From contig NZ_CP108095.1 of the NCBI RefSeq assembly GCF_036194065.1, positions 2,790,001 through 2,854,000 of the forward strand: 64,000 bases of DNA, in the 5' to 3' direction. The notes under the pieces are model-generated. The model was not told the DNA's origin, made no database searches, and worked only from the letters and a program-made list of their open reading frames with translations. The DNA is from Streptomyces sp. NBC_00239. Lineage in GTDB: Bacteria > Actinomycetota > Actinomycetes > Streptomycetales > Streptomycetaceae. A program made the position numbers and the translations under genes. Shown here one piece after another: positions 43,488 to 53,932 of the stretch. The stretch's first letter is position 1. Every line of letters begins with the position of its first letter.

Positions 43488-45178
43488 TGATCAACGATCC
43501 CGTCCACGACCTCTTCGAGGACACCCCCGCCAAGGACCGCGATCCCGACTGGTTCAAGCGGGCGGTGTTCTACGAGGTCCTCGTACGGTCGTTCCACGAC
43601 ACCAACGGCGACGGCGTGGGCGACCTGAAGGGCCTCACCGCCAAGCTCGACTACCTCCAGTGGCTCGGCGTCGACTGCCTCTGGCTGCCGCCGTTCTTCA
43701 AGTCACCGTTGCGCGACGGCGGTTACGACGTCTCCGACTACACCTCGGTGCTCCCCGAGTTCGGGGACCTCGCCGACTTCGTGGAGTTCGTCGACGCCGC
43801 GCACCAGCGCGGCATGCGGGTGGTCATCGACTTCGTGATGAACCACACCAGCGACCAGCACGAGTGGTTCCAGCAGTCCCGCTCGGACCCGGACGGCCCG
43901 TACGGCGACTACTACATGTGGGCCGACAACGACAAGCAGTACCAGGACGCCCGGATCATCTTCATCGACACGGAGACGTCCAACTGGACGTACGACCCGG
44001 TCCGCAAGCAGTACTACTGGCACCGCTTCTTCTCCCACCAGCCGGACCTCAACTTCGAGAACCCGGCGGTCCAGGAGGAGATCATCTCGGCGCTGCGGTT
44101 CTGGCTGGACCTCGGCATCGACGGCTTCCGGCTCGACGCGGTCCCGTACCTGTACGCCGAAGAGGGCACCAACTGCGAGAACCTGCCGCGCACCCACCAG
44201 CTCCTGAAGCGGGTGCGGGCCGAGATCGACGCGCACTACCCGGACACCGTCCTGCTGGCCGAGGCGAACCAGTGGCCCGAGGACGTCGTGGACTACTTCG
44301 GGGACTTCCGCAAGGGGGGCGACGAATGCCACATGGCCTTCCACTTCCCCGTGATGCCGCGCATCTTCATGGCGGTGCGCCGGGAGTCCCGCCACCCGGT
44401 CTCCGAAGTGCTCGCCAAGACCCCGCAGATCCCCTCCGGCTGCCAGTGGGGCATCTTCCTGCGCAACCACGACGAGCTCACCCTCGAAATGGTCACGGAC
44501 GAAGAGCGCGACTACATGTACGCGGAGTACGCCAAGGACCCGCGGATGCGCGCCAACGTCGGGATCCGGCGGCGCCTGGCCCCGCTCCTGGACAACGACC
44601 GCAACCAGATCGAGCTGTTCACCGCCCTGCTGCTGTCGCTGCCCGGCTCCCCCGTCCTCTACTACGGGGACGAGATCGGGATGGGCGACAACATCTGGCT
44701 GGGCGACCGGGACGGGGTCCGCACCCCGATGCAGTGGACGCCCGACCGCAACGCCGGCTTCTCGTCGTGCGATCCGGGCCGGCTGAACCTGCCGGTCATC
44801 ATGGACCCGGTGTACGGCTACCAGGTCACCAACGTCGAGGCCTCGATGACCTCGCCGTCCTCGCTGCTGCACTGGACGCGGCGGCTGATCGAGGTCCGCA
44901 AGCAGAACCCGGCGTTCGGGCTCGGCACGTACACCGAACTGCCCTCGTCGAACCCGGCGGTGCTCGCGTTCCTGCGCGAGTACAAGGACGACCTCGTGCT
45001 GTGCGTGCACAACTTCTCGCGGTTCGCGCAGCCCACCGAACTGGACCTGCGGGCCTTCAACGGCCGGGTGCCGGTCGAACTGACGGGCGAGGTGCGGTTC
45101 CCGCCGATCGGCGAGTGGCCTTACCTGCTGACGCTGGCCGGCCACGGCTTCTACTGGTTCCGGCTCCGAGGCGAATGA
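43484..45178 (+). CDS. treS: Trehalose synthase (maltose alpha-D-glucosyltransferase)
   Basis: 564 residues from the ATG at 43484, overlapping the glgE stop; GGAGGG lies ~11 bases upstream. GH13_16 barrel: [20 protein letters not shown] at the start, nucleophile [16 protein letters not shown] (~217), acid/base [11 protein letters not shown] (~259) and transition-state Asp [11 protein letters not shown] (~329). It interconverts trehalose and maltose, feeding maltose to the kinase encoded next. It is the single-domain form, not fused to maltokinase as in some actinobacteria. A GC-rich hairpin follows the stop within the operon. Confidence 0.96.
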   Translation: MMINDPVHDLFEDTPAKDRDPDWFKRAVFYEVLVRSFHDTNGDGVGDLKGLTAKLDYLQWLGVDCLWLPPFFKSPLRDGGYDVSDYTSVLPEFGDLADFVEFVDAAHQRGMRVVIDFVMNHTSDQHEWFQQSRSDPDGPYGDYYMWADNDKQYQDARIIFIDTETSNWTYDPVRKQYYWHRFFSHQPDLNFENPAVQEEIISALRFWLDLGIDGFRLDAVPYLYAEEGTNCENLPRTHQLLKRVRAEIDAHYPDTVLLAEANQWPEDVVDYFGDFRKGGDECHMAFHFPVMPRIFMAVRRESRHPVSEVLAKTPQIPSGCQWGIFLRNHDELTLEMVTDEERDYMYAEYAKDPRMRANVGIRRRLAPLLDNDRNQIELFTALLLSLPGSPVLYYGDEIGMGDNIWLGDRDGVRTPMQWTPDRNAGFSSCDPGRLNLPVIMDPVYGYQVTNVEASMTSPSSLLHWTRRLIEVRKQNPAFGLGTYTELPSSNPAVLAFLREYKDDLVLCVHNFSRFAQPTELDLRAFNGRVPVELTGEVRFPPIGEWPYLLTLAGHGFYWFRLRGE

Positions 45179-45184
45179 GGAGGC

Positions 45185-45207
45185 GGGAGGCGGCTGTTCC
45201 GCCTCCC
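45185..45207 (+). terminator. Intra-operon hairpin between treS and mak
   Basis: GGGAGGCGG (45185-45193) and CCGCCTCCC (45199-45207) form a perfect 9-bp stem with a five-base loop, seven bases after the treS stop codon. It could partly terminate transcription or protect the upstream mRNA; ~160 bp remain before mak for a second promoter. Confidence 0.55.
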
Positions 45208-45369
45208 GGCCCCCGCACCACCACGGGCACCGTGCCCGTCGGCGAATGGGTCAATCGCCGTCCCTGTAAGGACCATCCTGACCCGACACTCGCACACCAC
45301 CGGACAGCAAATGCCGTGATCCGGGACACTCTGCGCATTCTGGCGGGCCCGGGGAAAGGACGCGATGCC

Positions 45370-46902
45370 ATGTCGGAGGCTGCCTCCGCCCGGAGCCGGG
45401 CCGCGGCCCGCCGCTCGGCCGGACCACTCCCGGCCGGCGGGTCACGGCCCGCCGCCGGAGCCCGCCCCACCGCCGGAGCCACGACCGGGGAGGTTCCCGT
45501 GACCGGGACCGCGCCCGCCGCGGCGCTGCGCTCGCTGGAGCCCATGCTGCGCAACTGGCTGCCCCGGCAGCGGTGGTTCGCCGGCAAGGGCCGCGCCATC
45601 CACCGGCTCCGGCTGGTCTCCGCGGCGGAACTCCTGCCACCCGGCGCCTCCCCCGGGCTGCTCCACCTCCTCGTGGGCGTCGACGAGGACTGCTACCAGC
45701 TGCTCCTCGGCCTGCGCGCCGCCCTGCCGCCCGCCCTCGCCGCCACCCTGATCGGCCGGGCCGAACGCGGCCCGTACACCGGGCTGACCGTGTACGAGGC
45801 ACTCGGCGACCCCCGGCTGGCCGGACTGCTGCTGGAGCGCCTGCGCTCCCCCGGCACGCTCCCGCCGCTGCGCTTCGACCGGGACCCCGGGGCGGTGATC
45901 CCCGCCGGACTGGCCGCCCGACCGGTCTCCGGCGAGCAGACCAACTCAAGCCTCGTCTACGGGGAAACGTACATCCTCAAGGTGTTCCGCCGGGTCGGGC
46001 CCGGCCTCAACCCGGACCTGGAGCTGCCCAGAGCGCTGGCCGGAGCGGGCTGCACCCGGGTGCCCGCGCCCGTCGCCTGGTACGAGGCGGAGCTCCCGGA
46101 TTCCGAGCCGCTCACCCTGGGCGTCCTCCAGCCCTACCTGCGCGGTTCCGCCGACGGCTGGCGCCTGGCCCTGCAACGCCTGGGCGCCGGCACCGACTTC
46201 ACCGAGGAGGCCCGCCGGCTCGGCCACGCCACCGCCGAGGTGCACAGCGCCCTCGCCACGGCGCTCCCGACGCTCGCGCTCGGCCCCGACCGCACCGCGC
46301 TGATCGCCGCCGCGATGGCGGCGCGACTGGCCGCCACCGCCCGCGAGGTGCCGGAGCTGCGCCCGTACGCGAAGGGCCTGCGCGCGGCGTTCGACGCGCT
46401 GGCCGCCGGCCGCGGGCGCACCGTGCCGGCCCAGCGCATCCACGGCGACCTGCACCTGGGCCAGACCCTGCGGGCCGCCGACGGCAGCTGGTCGCTCATC
46501 GACTTCGAGGGCGAGCCGGCCCGGCCGCTGGCCGACCGCCGCCGCCCCGAACCGGCGGCGAAGGACATCGCCGGGATGCTTCGCTCCTTCGACTACGCGG
46601 CCCGCTCCCACCACCCCTTCGATCCGGCGTGGGCGGAGTCCTGCCGGGCCGCCTTCTGCGAGGGCTACGCGGGCCCGGCCGGCCGCGACCCGCGCGAGGA
46701 CTCCGTACTGCTGCGCGCGTACGAGACGGACAAGGCCGTCTACGAAACCCTCTACGAGGCCCGCCACCGCCCCGACTGGCTGCACGTGCCGCTGGCCGCC
46801 GTCCAGCGGCTGGCCGCTCCCGGCGGCCACCCGACCCGCCACCCCCTCGCACCACCCACCGCCCCCGACCGCCCGCAGCCCCCGAGGAGGCCGCACACGT
46901 GA
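45370..46902 (+). CDS. mak: Maltokinase
   Basis: 510 residues from the ATG at 45370 (AAAGGA about ten bases upstream). An Ala/Arg/Gly-rich N-terminal ~50 residues precedes a maltokinase N-terminal cap ([16 protein letters not shown]). The kinase fold has the conserved [12 protein letters not shown], the catalytic loop [11 protein letters not shown] (~357) and the metal-binding [11 protein letters not shown] (~377). It phosphorylates maltose with ATP to maltose-1-phosphate, the GlgE substrate; in Streptomyces this gene is also called pep2. The stop overlaps the glgB start as GTGA. Confidence 0.94.
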   Translation: MSEAASARSRAAARRSAGPLPAGGSRPAAGARPTAGATTGEVPVTGTAPAAALRSLEPMLRNWLPRQRWFAGKGRAIHRLRLVSAAELLPPGASPGLLHLLVGVDEDCYQLLLGLRAALPPALAATLIGRAERGPYTGLTVYEALGDPRLAGLLLERLRSPGTLPPLRFDRDPGAVIPAGLAARPVSGEQTNSSLVYGETYILKVFRRVGPGLNPDLELPRALAGAGCTRVPAPVAWYEAELPDSEPLTLGVLQPYLRGSADGWRLALQRLGAGTDFTEEARRLGHATAEVHSALATALPTLALGPDRTALIAAAMAARLAATAREVPELRPYAKGLRAAFDALAAGRGRTVPAQRIHGDLHLGQTLRAADGSWSLIDFEGEPARPLADRRRPEPAAKDIAGMLRSFDYAARSHHPFDPAWAESCRAAFCEGYAGPAGRDPREDSVLLRAYETDKAVYETLYEARHRPDWLHVPLAAVQRLAAPGGHPTRHPLAPPTAPDRPQPPRRPHT

Positions 46903-49295
46903 GCGCCGCCCGTCAACCGTCGTCCCGCACCGCCCAGAAGGCACCGCCCGCCGCACCACCCCCGGCAGCCGCCGCACCGGCCGCCGTTCCGGCCGCGGCG
47001 GGGGCGGCCGCCGTCCCGGCCGCGGTGCCCGCACCCGCCGCCGCCCGGCCGCGGAAGGCGCGCCCTCCGCAGGCCCGCCGGGCGCCCGCCGCGCCCAAGG
47101 GCGTACGGCCCGTGCCCGCGCTCGCCCCCGAGGAACGGGCCCGGCTGCTGTCGGGGTGCCACCACGATCCGCACGGCCTGCTGGGCGCCCGCGTCCAGCG
47201 CGGCGGCGTGGCCCTGCGGGTGCTGCGCCCGTACGCCCGCGCCGTCACCGTCGTGGCGAAGGGGCTGCGGGCGGCGCTGCTCGACGAGGGCGACGGGCTG
47301 TTCGGCGGGCTGCTGCCGCTCGCCGAGGTCCCCGACTACCGGCTGCTCGTCACGTACGAGGACGGCGAGGTCGAGGTCCAGGACCCGTACCGGTTCCTGC
47401 CCGCGCTCGGCGAACTCGACCTGCACCTGATCGGCGAGGGCCGGCACGAGGAGCTGTGGACGGCCCTCGGCGCCCGGCCGATGGAACACCAGGGCGTCGC
47501 CGGCACCCGGTTCACGGTGTGGGCCCCCAACGCCCTCGGCGTGCGCGTCACCGGCGACTTCTGCCACTGGGACGGCACCGCGACCCCGATGCGCTCGCTC
47601 GGCTCCACCGGCGTCTGGGAGCTGTTCCTGCCCGGCATCGGCGAGGGCGCGCTGTACAAGTTCGACATCGCGCGCCCCGACGGCAGCCACTCGCTGCGCG
47701 CCGACCCGATGGCCCGGCGCACCGAGGTGCCGCCGGCGACCGCCTCCATCGTCACCGCGTCGCGGTACGAGTGGGGCGACGGCGCCTGGATGGCGGGCCG
47801 CGGCGCCCGCCCGGTGCACGCCGCGCCGTTCTCCGTGTACGAGGTGCACCTGGCCTCCTGGCGGCCGGGACTCTCGTACCGGCAGCTCGCCGAGCAGCTC
47901 CCGGCGTACGTGCGGGAGCTGGGCTTCACGCACGTCGAGCTGATGCCGGTGGCCGAGCACCCCTTCGGCGGGTCGTGGGGCTACCAGGTCACCGGCTTCT
48001 ACGCGCCGACCTCCCGGATGGGCACGCCCGACGACTTCCGCTTCCTGGTGGACGCGCTGCACCGGGCCGGTGTCGGGGTGATCGTCGACTGGGTGCCCGC
48101 GCACTTCCCGCGGGACGACTGGGCACTGGCCGAGTTCGACGGCCGACCGCTGTACGAGCCGCAGGACCCGCGCCGGGCCGCCCATCCCGACTGGGGGACG
48201 CTGGAGTTCGACTACGGGCGCAAGGAGGTCCGCAACTTCCTGGTCGCCAACGCCGTGTACTGGTGCGAGGAGTTCCACATCGACGGGCTGCGGGTGGACG
48301 CCGTGGCCTCGATGCTCTACCTCGACTACTCGCGCGAGGAGGGCGAGTGGGCGCCGAACGAGCACGGCGGCCGGGAGAACCCGGACGCGGTGGCCTTCCT
48401 CCAGGAGATGAACGCGACCGTCTACCGGCGCTGCCCGGGCGTGGTGACGATCGCGGAGGAGTCCACGGCCTGGGACGGCGTCACCCGGGCCACCCACCAC
48501 ACCGGCCCGGGCGGCTTCGGCGGCCTCGGCTTCGGCCTGAAGTGGAACATGGGCTGGATGCACGACTCGCTGGAGTACATCGCGCACGAGCCGTTCCACC
48601 GCAAGTACCACCACAACGAGATGACCTTCTCGATGGTGTACGCGTACAGCGAGAACTACGTGCTGCCGATCTCCCACGACGAGGTGGTGCACGGCAAGGG
48701 CGCCCTGGTGTCGAAGATGCCGGGCGACTGGTGGCAGCAGCGGGCCGGGCACCGCGCCTACCTGGGCTTCATGTGGGCCCACCCGGGCAAGCAACTGCTG
48801 TTCATGGGGCAGGAGTTCGCGCAGGGAGGGGAGTGGTCGGAGGCCAGCGGCCCGGACTGGTGGCTGGTGGACCCGACGTACTCGGCCGCCGCCGACCACC
48901 TCGGCGTGCGGGCCCTGGTGTGCGATCTCAACGGGGTCTACGCGGCGGCGCCCGCCCTGTGGGAGCAGGACACCGTCCCCGAGGGCTTCGCCTGGGTGGC
49001 CTCGGACGCCGCCGAGGACAACGTCTTCGCCTTCCTGCGGTACGCCGCCGACGGCTCGCCGCTGCTGTCGGTGAGCAACTTCTCCCCGGTGGTCCGGCAC
49101 GACTACCTGCTCGGCGTGCCGGAGCGCTTCCCGTCCTGGGCCGAGGCCCTCAACACGGACGCGACCCGTTACGGCGGCAGCGGCGTCACGAACCCCGGCC
49201 GCCGCACTCCCGAGCCCACCCCCGCCCACGGCCACCCCACGAGCCTGCGCGTCACCCTGCCGCCGCTGGCGACGGTGTGGTTCAGGCCGGAGTGA
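46899..49295 (+). CDS. glgB: 1,4-alpha-glucan branching enzyme
   Basis: 798 residues from the GTG at 46899, with GAGGAGG eight bases upstream. An unusually long Ala/Pro-rich N-terminal extension (~75 residues, e.g. [20 protein letters not shown]) precedes two CBM48/N-domains ([39 protein letters not shown]). The GH13_9 barrel has [17 protein letters not shown] (~466), [11 protein letters not shown] (~520) and [13 protein letters not shown] (~593). It introduces alpha-1,6 branches into the linear glucan made by GlgE. It ends the glgE-treS-mak-glgB operon. Confidence 0.96.
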   Translation: MSAARQPSSRTAQKAPPAAPPPAAAAPAAVPAAAGAAAVPAAVPAPAAARPRKARPPQARRAPAAPKGVRPVPALAPEERARLLSGCHHDPHGLLGARVQRGGVALRVLRPYARAVTVVAKGLRAALLDEGDGLFGGLLPLAEVPDYRLLVTYEDGEVEVQDPYRFLPALGELDLHLIGEGRHEELWTALGARPMEHQGVAGTRFTVWAPNALGVRVTGDFCHWDGTATPMRSLGSTGVWELFLPGIGEGALYKFDIARPDGSHSLRADPMARRTEVPPATASIVTASRYEWGDGAWMAGRGARPVHAAPFSVYEVHLASWRPGLSYRQLAEQLPAYVRELGFTHVELMPVAEHPFGGSWGYQVTGFYAPTSRMGTPDDFRFLVDALHRAGVGVIVDWVPAHFPRDDWALAEFDGRPLYEPQDPRRAAHPDWGTLEFDYGRKEVRNFLVANAVYWCEEFHIDGLRVDAVASMLYLDYSREEGEWAPNEHGGRENPDAVAFLQEMNATVYRRCPGVVTIAEESTAWDGVTRATHHTGPGGFGGLGFGLKWNMGWMHDSLEYIAHEPFHRKYHHNEMTFSMVYAYSENYVLPISHDEVVHGKGALVSKMPGDWWQQRAGHRAYLGFMWAHPGKQLLFMGQEFAQGGEWSEASGPDWWLVDPTYSAAADHLGVRALVCDLNGVYAAAPALWEQDTVPEGFAWVASDAAEDNVFAFLRYAADGSPLLSVSNFSPVVRHDYLLGVPERFPSWAEALNTDATRYGGSGVTNPGRRTPEPTPAHGHPTSLRVTLPPLATVWFRPE

Positions 49296-49619
49296 GTCCC
49301 GGCCCGTGCCGTCAGTTCGCCGATGCGCATGGGCAAGACGCTGGGCGTTGAGGCCGACGTCAAGGCAAGAAGTCCCGTCCGGGCCTCTCGGAGATCGGGC
49401 GGAGCGGGCCTGCGCGGGCCGCGCGCGAATGGCTCGTTCCGCCCTCTGGACAGCGGTCCAGCCGGCCGGAAGACTACGCGGGGGTACGATCTTGGTTGGA
49501 GGGTGTTACCGGACGGTCATGGGGAAAACGGCCCAAACTGCCGACCTTCCTAGGATGTTCGTACGAGTTGTGAGCTTGGTTGAACAGCCCGTAGTCGCCA
49601 CACCCCGGCCACTCCTAGC
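49296..49619 (+). promoter_or_regulatory. Intergenic region glgB - HTH regulator
   Basis: 324 bp without a gene. GGGCGGA (49397-49403) and TCCGCCC (49438-49444) form a hairpin that may end the glgB operon. TAGGAT at 49550-49555 is a good -10 hexamer for the following gene, but I see no matching -35. Confidence 0.35.
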
Positions 49620-50315
49620 GTGTGGCTCGTGCAATCCAGCCCCCCCTTCAATGCCCCCGCCGCCCGCCGCCTCCGGGCGGCCCTGGGCATGGCGCCCGGT
49701 CACGTCGCCTACGGGCTGCGCGCCCAGTACGGCCTCCCGGTCTCGCCAGAGGAGGTGATGGCCTGGGAGCGCGGCGACGCTTCGCCGACGTCCGCCGAGC
49801 TCACCGCGCTGGCCGGAGTGCTGTGGTGCTCCCCCGGTGAGCTGCTCGCCGAACCCACCACCCTGCGCGAGCACCGCATCGCCCGCGGACTGAGCGCCGA
49901 GGACCTGGCCCGCCGGCTCGGGCTCGACGCCTCGGCGTACCAGAGGATGGAGGACACGGGCCGCTGGAAGGGCAACGAACGCCAGTCCGCCGCCCTCGCC
50001 CAGGCCCTCTCGCTCACGCTGCCCGCCTTCGTGACCGCGACGGGCAAGGGCGAGGAGCTCGCGGACCTCCTGCGCAACGCGGTCACCACCCGCTGGCAGG
50101 CGTACGTGCGGCCGCTGACGAAGCTGCTCCCGGTGCCCAAGCGGCACATCGAGGAGGTGCTGGAGTACCTCTACGACGAGTACCAGTCGAAGATGGTCGC
50201 CACCCTGAGCTGGGGCGGCGGCGGGGGCCAGGCGGCCAGCGGGGACGCCGGCCGCGCCTACCTCGCGCAGATCACGGAGCGGTTCTGGCAGCTCGCCCAC
50301 GACGGCGAGCGCTGA
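49620..50315 (+). CDS. XRE-family regulator with two helix-turn-helix domains
   Basis: 231 residues from a GTG at 49620; a second GTG at 49629 is possible and neither has a Shine-Dalgarno. Two XRE-type domains lie in tandem: ~12-75 (MAPGHVAYGLRAQYGLPVSP, VMAWERGDASPTSAELTALA) and ~80-135 (REHRIARGLSAEDLARRLGL, YQRMEDTGRWKG). The C-terminal ~95 residues are helical (RHIEEVLEYLYDEYQSKM) with a Gly-run, and no ligand domain is recognised. It probably binds DNA as a repressor or activator. It lies between glycogen and glycolysis genes, but no target is shown by the sequence. Confidence 0.82.
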   Translation: MWLVQSSPPFNAPAARRLRAALGMAPGHVAYGLRAQYGLPVSPEEVMAWERGDASPTSAELTALAGVLWCSPGELLAEPTTLREHRIARGLSAEDLARRLGLDASAYQRMEDTGRWKGNERQSAALAQALSLTLPAFVTATGKGEELADLLRNAVTTRWQAYVRPLTKLLPVPKRHIEEVLEYLYDEYQSKMVATLSWGGGGGQAASGDAGRAYLAQITERFWQLAHDGER

Positions 50316-50335
50316 GGAGCCCGACGGCCGGGAAG

Positions 50336-50359
50336 CCGGATGCCGGATGCCGGATGCCG
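50336..50359. repeat. Short tandem repeat (CCGGATG)3
   Basis: Three 7-bp units CCGGATG followed by CCGG lie just after the regulator stop codon. The rest of the gap before pfkA has GC-rich hairpins (for example CCCGCCCCTCCGGGCGGG near 50385) that may terminate both convergent genes. Confidence 0.6.
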
Positions 50360-50497
50360 GCGAAGCACGGGCGAGCGGACGGCCCGCCCCTCCGGGCGGG
50401 AGGAACCGGGGCCGTCCGGCGCCGGATCGGGGCCGAAGGTCCCGGCGCACGGGCCTTTCGGCGGCGGCGTCCGGACCCGGCCGCGGCCGGGCGGCCG

Positions 50498-51523
50498 CTA
50501 GAAGACCGATTCGGCCTCGTACATGCGGCTCGCGGGGACCGTCTTGAGTTCGGTGACGGCCTCGGCGAGCGGGGCCATCACGATGTCGGTGCCGCGCAGC
50601 GCGGTCATGTTGCCGAAGTCGCCGCGGTGCACGGCCTCGACGGCGTGCCAGCCGAAGCGGGTGGCGAGGACCCGGTCGTACGCGGTCGGGGTGCCGCCGC
50701 GCTGGACGTGGCCGAGGATGACCGGGCGGGCCTCCTTGCCGAGGCGGCGTTCCAGCTCGACGGCGAGGCGGTTGCCGATGCCGGCGAACCGCTCGTGGCC
50801 GTACGCGTCGATGGCGCCCTTCTCGTACGGCATCGAACCCTCGGCGGGGTGCGCGCCCTCGGCGACGCAGACGACCGCGAACTTCTTGCCGCGGGCGAAT
50901 CGTTCCTCCACCATCTTCACGAGGTCGTCGACCTCGAAGGGGCGCTCCGGGAGGCAGATGCCGTGGGCACCTCCCGCCATGCCGGACTCCAGCGCGATCC
51001 AGCCCGCATGCCGGCCCATCACCTCGACGACCATGACGCGCTGGTGCGACTCGGCGGTGGTCTTGAGGCGGTCGATGGCCTCGGTGGCGACCATGACGGC
51101 GGTGTCGAAGCCGAAGGTGCGGTCGGTCGAGGAGATGTCGTTGTCGATGGTCTTCGGCACGCCGACCACCGGCATCCCGGCGTCGGACAGCATCCGGGCC
51201 GCGGTCAGCGTGCCCTCGCCGCCGATCGGGATGAGGGCGTCGATGCCGTAGCGCTCGGCCAACTCGGCCGCGTTCTCGGCGGCTTCGTGCAGCCGGGCGC
51301 GCTCCATGCGGGCGGAGCCGAGGATGGTGCCGCCGCGGGCCAGGATGCCGCTGACCGCATTGATGTCCAGGGGGCGGACGTGCCCGTCGAGCAGGCCCTT
51401 GAACCCGTCTTCAAAACCCACGACTTCGTCGCCGTGACCCACGACGGCGCGGTGCACGACGGACCGGATGACAGCATTCAGGCCCGGGCAGTCGCCGCCT
51501 GCGGTGAGAACTCCGATACGCAT
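50498..51523 (-). CDS. pfkA: 6-phosphofructokinase
   Basis: 341 residues from the ATG at 51523 (GGAG ten bases upstream). RIGVLTAGGDCPGLNAVIR is the N-terminal nucleotide loop; PKTIDNDISSTDRTFGFDTA contains the catalytic Asp; VMGRHAGWIAL contains the substrate-binding loop. The nucleotide site reads IGGEGTLTAA, with Gly at the position (E. coli 104) that is Asp in pyrophosphate-dependent enzymes, so ATP dependence is likely although Lys (PKTID) occupies the 124 position. It commits fructose-6-phosphate to glycolysis and is divergent from pta. Confidence 0.95.
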   Translation of the reverse strand: MRIGVLTAGGDCPGLNAVIRSVVHRAVVGHGDEVVGFEDGFKGLLDGHVRPLDINAVSGILARGGTILGSARMERARLHEAAENAAELAERYGIDALIPIGGEGTLTAARMLSDAGMPVVGVPKTIDNDISSTDRTFGFDTAVMVATEAIDRLKTTAESHQRVMVVEVMGRHAGWIALESGMAGGAHGICLPERPFEVDDLVKMVEERFARGKKFAVVCVAEGAHPAEGSMPYEKGAIDAYGHERFAGIGNRLAVELERRLGKEARPVILGHVQRGGTPTAYDRVLATRFGWHAVEAVHRGDFGNMTALRGTDIVMAPLAEAVTELKTVPASRMYEAESVF

Positions 51524-51705
51524 CGTGCTGTGTCTCCTGCTCCTGGGTCGTACATGTGCGGATGTACGCGGTGTGGATGTGAAGCCTGTCCGATTGTTCC
51601 ACGGGCGCCGGATCGGCCGCGCTTTCTGCTGCTCCGCCCGAAAGGCCTTTGGTCCCGTTCCGGAGGCCTTTATTCCAGGGGGCGCCCTATCCAGCCGCAG
51701 AGGTA

Positions 51706-51734
51706 TTGTCAAGAGGGCAAGCCCACCCTAACGG
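51706..51734 (+). promoter_or_regulatory. Candidate promoter of pta-ackA
   Basis: TTGTCA (51706-51711), a 17-bp spacer and TAACGG (51729-51734) resemble a HrdB-type promoter about 60 bp before the pta start in the 269-bp divergent gap with pfkA. Confidence 0.4.
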
Positions 51735-51792
51735 GGAAATCTACTCACATACCGCCGCCCGACCGGCCGGCGACCAGGGACGGAGAGCTCGC

Positions 51793-53877
51793 GTGACCCG
51801 CAGCGTGTACGTGACCGGTATCGACCGGGGGGACGGCCGCCAGGTCGTCGAGCTCGGAATCATGGAGCTGCTGGCCCGGCAGACGGGCCGGGTCGGTGTC
51901 TACCGGCCGCTGCTGCACGACGGGCCGGACCGCCTGTTCGACCTCCTGAAGGCGCGCTACCGGCTGGAACAGGACCCGGCGACCGTGCACGGCATGGAGT
52001 ACCGCGAGGCCTCGGTACTGCTGGCCGAGCAGGGGGTCGACGAGCTGGTCTCCCGCCTCGTCGACCGCTACCACCGGGTGGCCCGCGACTGCGACGTGGT
52101 CCTCGTCCTGGGCACCGACTACGCGGAGACCAACCTGCCCGACGAGCTCGGGCTGAACGCGCGCCTGGCGAACGAGCTGGGGGCCGTCGTCGTGCCCGTC
52201 GTCGGCGGCACCGCCGAGACCGCCGAGTCGGTGCGCGCAGAGGCGCGCAACGCCTACCGCGCGTACGAGGCCCAGGGCTGCCAGGTCGTGGCCCTGGTGG
52301 TGAACCGGGTGGCCGCCGCGGACCGCGAGCTCATAGCCGAGCGGCTGACCGCCCGCCTCCCGGTGCCCTGCTACGTCCTGCCCGACGACAAGTCGCTGTC
52401 CGCGCCGACGGTCGCGCAGATCACCCACGCGCTCGGCGGGGAGGTGCTGCTCGGCGACGAGGCGGGACTCGCCCGCGACGCCCTGGACTTCGTGTTCGGC
52501 GGCGCGATGCTGCCCAACTTCCTCAACGCGCTGACCCCCGGCTGCCTCGTGGTGACCCCCGGCGACCGCTCCGACCTCGTGGTGGGGGCACTGGCCGCGC
52601 ACGCCTCCGGCACCCCGCCCATCGCCGGCTTGGTGCTGACCCTCAACGAGCGCCCCGCCCCGCACATCCTGGAGATGGCGGCCCGGCTCGCACCCGGCAC
52701 CCCGGTGGTCTCGGTGGCCGGCAACAGCTTCCCCACCGCCGCCGAACTCTTCGCCCTGCAGAGCCGCTTGAACTCCGCGACACCGCGCAAGCTGGAGACC
52801 GCCCTCGGCCTCTTCGAGCGGCACGTGAACACCGCCGAGCTGCGCGACCGGATCTCGGTCACCCGCTCCACCCGCGTCACCCCGATGATGTTCGAGCACG
52901 AGCTGCTGGAACAGGCCCGCGCCGAGCGCCGCCGGGTGGTGCTCCCCGAGGGCTCCGAGGACCGGGTGCTGCGCGCCGCGGACGTCGTGCTGCGCCGCGG
53001 GGTCTGCGACCTGACCCTGCTCGGCGAGGAGCCCGTCGTCCGCAAGAAGGCAGCCGACCTCGGCATCGACATCAGCGGCGCGCAGATCATCGACCCGCAG
53101 ACCTCGCCGCTGCGCGAGCGCTTCGCCGAGTACTACGCCAGGGCCCGCGCCCACAAGGGCATGACCGTCGAGCTGGCGAACGACGTGGTCACCGACGTCA
53201 ACTACTTCGGCACCCTGATGGTCCAGGAGGGCCTGGCCGACGGCATGGTCTCCGGCTCGGTGCACTCCACCGCGGCCACCATCCGCCCGGCCTTCGAGAT
53301 CATCAAGACCAAGCCCGAGGCCGCGATCGTCTCGTCCGTGTTCTTCATGTGCCTGGCCGACCGGGTGCTCGTCTACGGCGACTGCGCCGTCAATCCGGAC
53401 CCGAACGCCGAGCAGCTCGCCGACATCGCCGTCCAGTCGGCCGCCACCGCCGCCGCGTTCGGCGTCGAGCCGCGCATCGCGATGCTCTCGTACTCGACCG
53501 GCACCTCCGGCACCGGAGCGGACGTGGACAAGGTCCGCAAGGCCACCGAGCTCGTCCGCGAGCGCCGCCCCGACCTGGCCGTCGAGGGCCCGATCCAGTA
53601 CGACGCCGCCGTCGAGCCGTCGGTGGCCGCGACCAAGCTGCCGGGGTCCGACGTGGCCGGCCGCGCGACCGTGCTGATCTTCCCCGACCTCAACACGGGC
53701 AACAACACGTACAAGGCCGTGCAGCGCTCGGCGGGCGCCGTCGCGGTCGGACCGGTCCTGCAGGGCCTGCGCAAGCCGGTCAACGACCTCTCCCGCGGCG
53801 CCCTGGTCCAGGACATCGTCACCACCGTGGCGATCACCGCGATCCAGTCGCAGTCCCAGGGCGCGCCCTCCGCCTGA
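51793..53877 (+). CDS. pta: Phosphate acetyltransferase
   Basis: 694 residues from the GTG at 51793 (GGAG seven bases upstream). This is the long, multidomain form: N-terminal P-loop/BioD-like domain (RSVYVTGIDRGDGRQVVELG), a DRTGG regulatory domain (~215-320; GAMLPNFLNALTPGCLVVTP) and the C-terminal catalytic PTA domain from ~375 (RRVVLPEGSEDRVLRAADVV; MVQEGLADGMVSGSVHSTA; PDLNTGNNTYKAVQRSAG). It interconverts acetyl-CoA and acetyl phosphate. The N-terminal Walker-type loop is degenerate (GIDRGDGRQ). The next gene, ackA, starts 55 bp on, as in the usual pta-ackA operon. Confidence 0.95.
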   Translation: MTRSVYVTGIDRGDGRQVVELGIMELLARQTGRVGVYRPLLHDGPDRLFDLLKARYRLEQDPATVHGMEYREASVLLAEQGVDELVSRLVDRYHRVARDCDVVLVLGTDYAETNLPDELGLNARLANELGAVVVPVVGGTAETAESVRAEARNAYRAYEAQGCQVVALVVNRVAAADRELIAERLTARLPVPCYVLPDDKSLSAPTVAQITHALGGEVLLGDEAGLARDALDFVFGGAMLPNFLNALTPGCLVVTPGDRSDLVVGALAAHASGTPPIAGLVLTLNERPAPHILEMAARLAPGTPVVSVAGNSFPTAAELFALQSRLNSATPRKLETALGLFERHVNTAELRDRISVTRSTRVTPMMFEHELLEQARAERRRVVLPEGSEDRVLRAADVVLRRGVCDLTLLGEEPVVRKKAADLGIDISGAQIIDPQTSPLRERFAEYYARARAHKGMTVELANDVVTDVNYFGTLMVQEGLADGMVSGSVHSTAATIRPAFEIIKTKPEAAIVSSVFFMCLADRVLVYGDCAVNPDPNAEQLADIAVQSAATAAAFGVEPRIAMLSYSTGTSGTGADVDKVRKATELVRERRPDLAVEGPIQYDAAVEPSVAATKLPGSDVAGRATVLIFPDLNTGNNTYKAVQRSAGAVAVGPVLQGLRKPVNDLSRGALVQDIVTTVAITAIQSQSQGAPSA

Positions 53878-53932
53878 CCCCGTCCACCACGACCGACGTC
53901 CCCGACGTCCCCCACGAAGGAAAGACCCGAAC

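Noticed and set aside
45175..45369. Start of maltokinase at the ATG overlapping the treS stop
   Set aside because: The added ~65 residues ([17 protein letters not shown]...) are encoded across the hairpin and have no homology feel; the ATG at 45370 has AAAGGA upstream.
46752..49235. 800-codon minus-strand frame opposite glgB
   Set aside because: Antisense to a fully recognised branching enzyme; no ribosome-binding site or motif.
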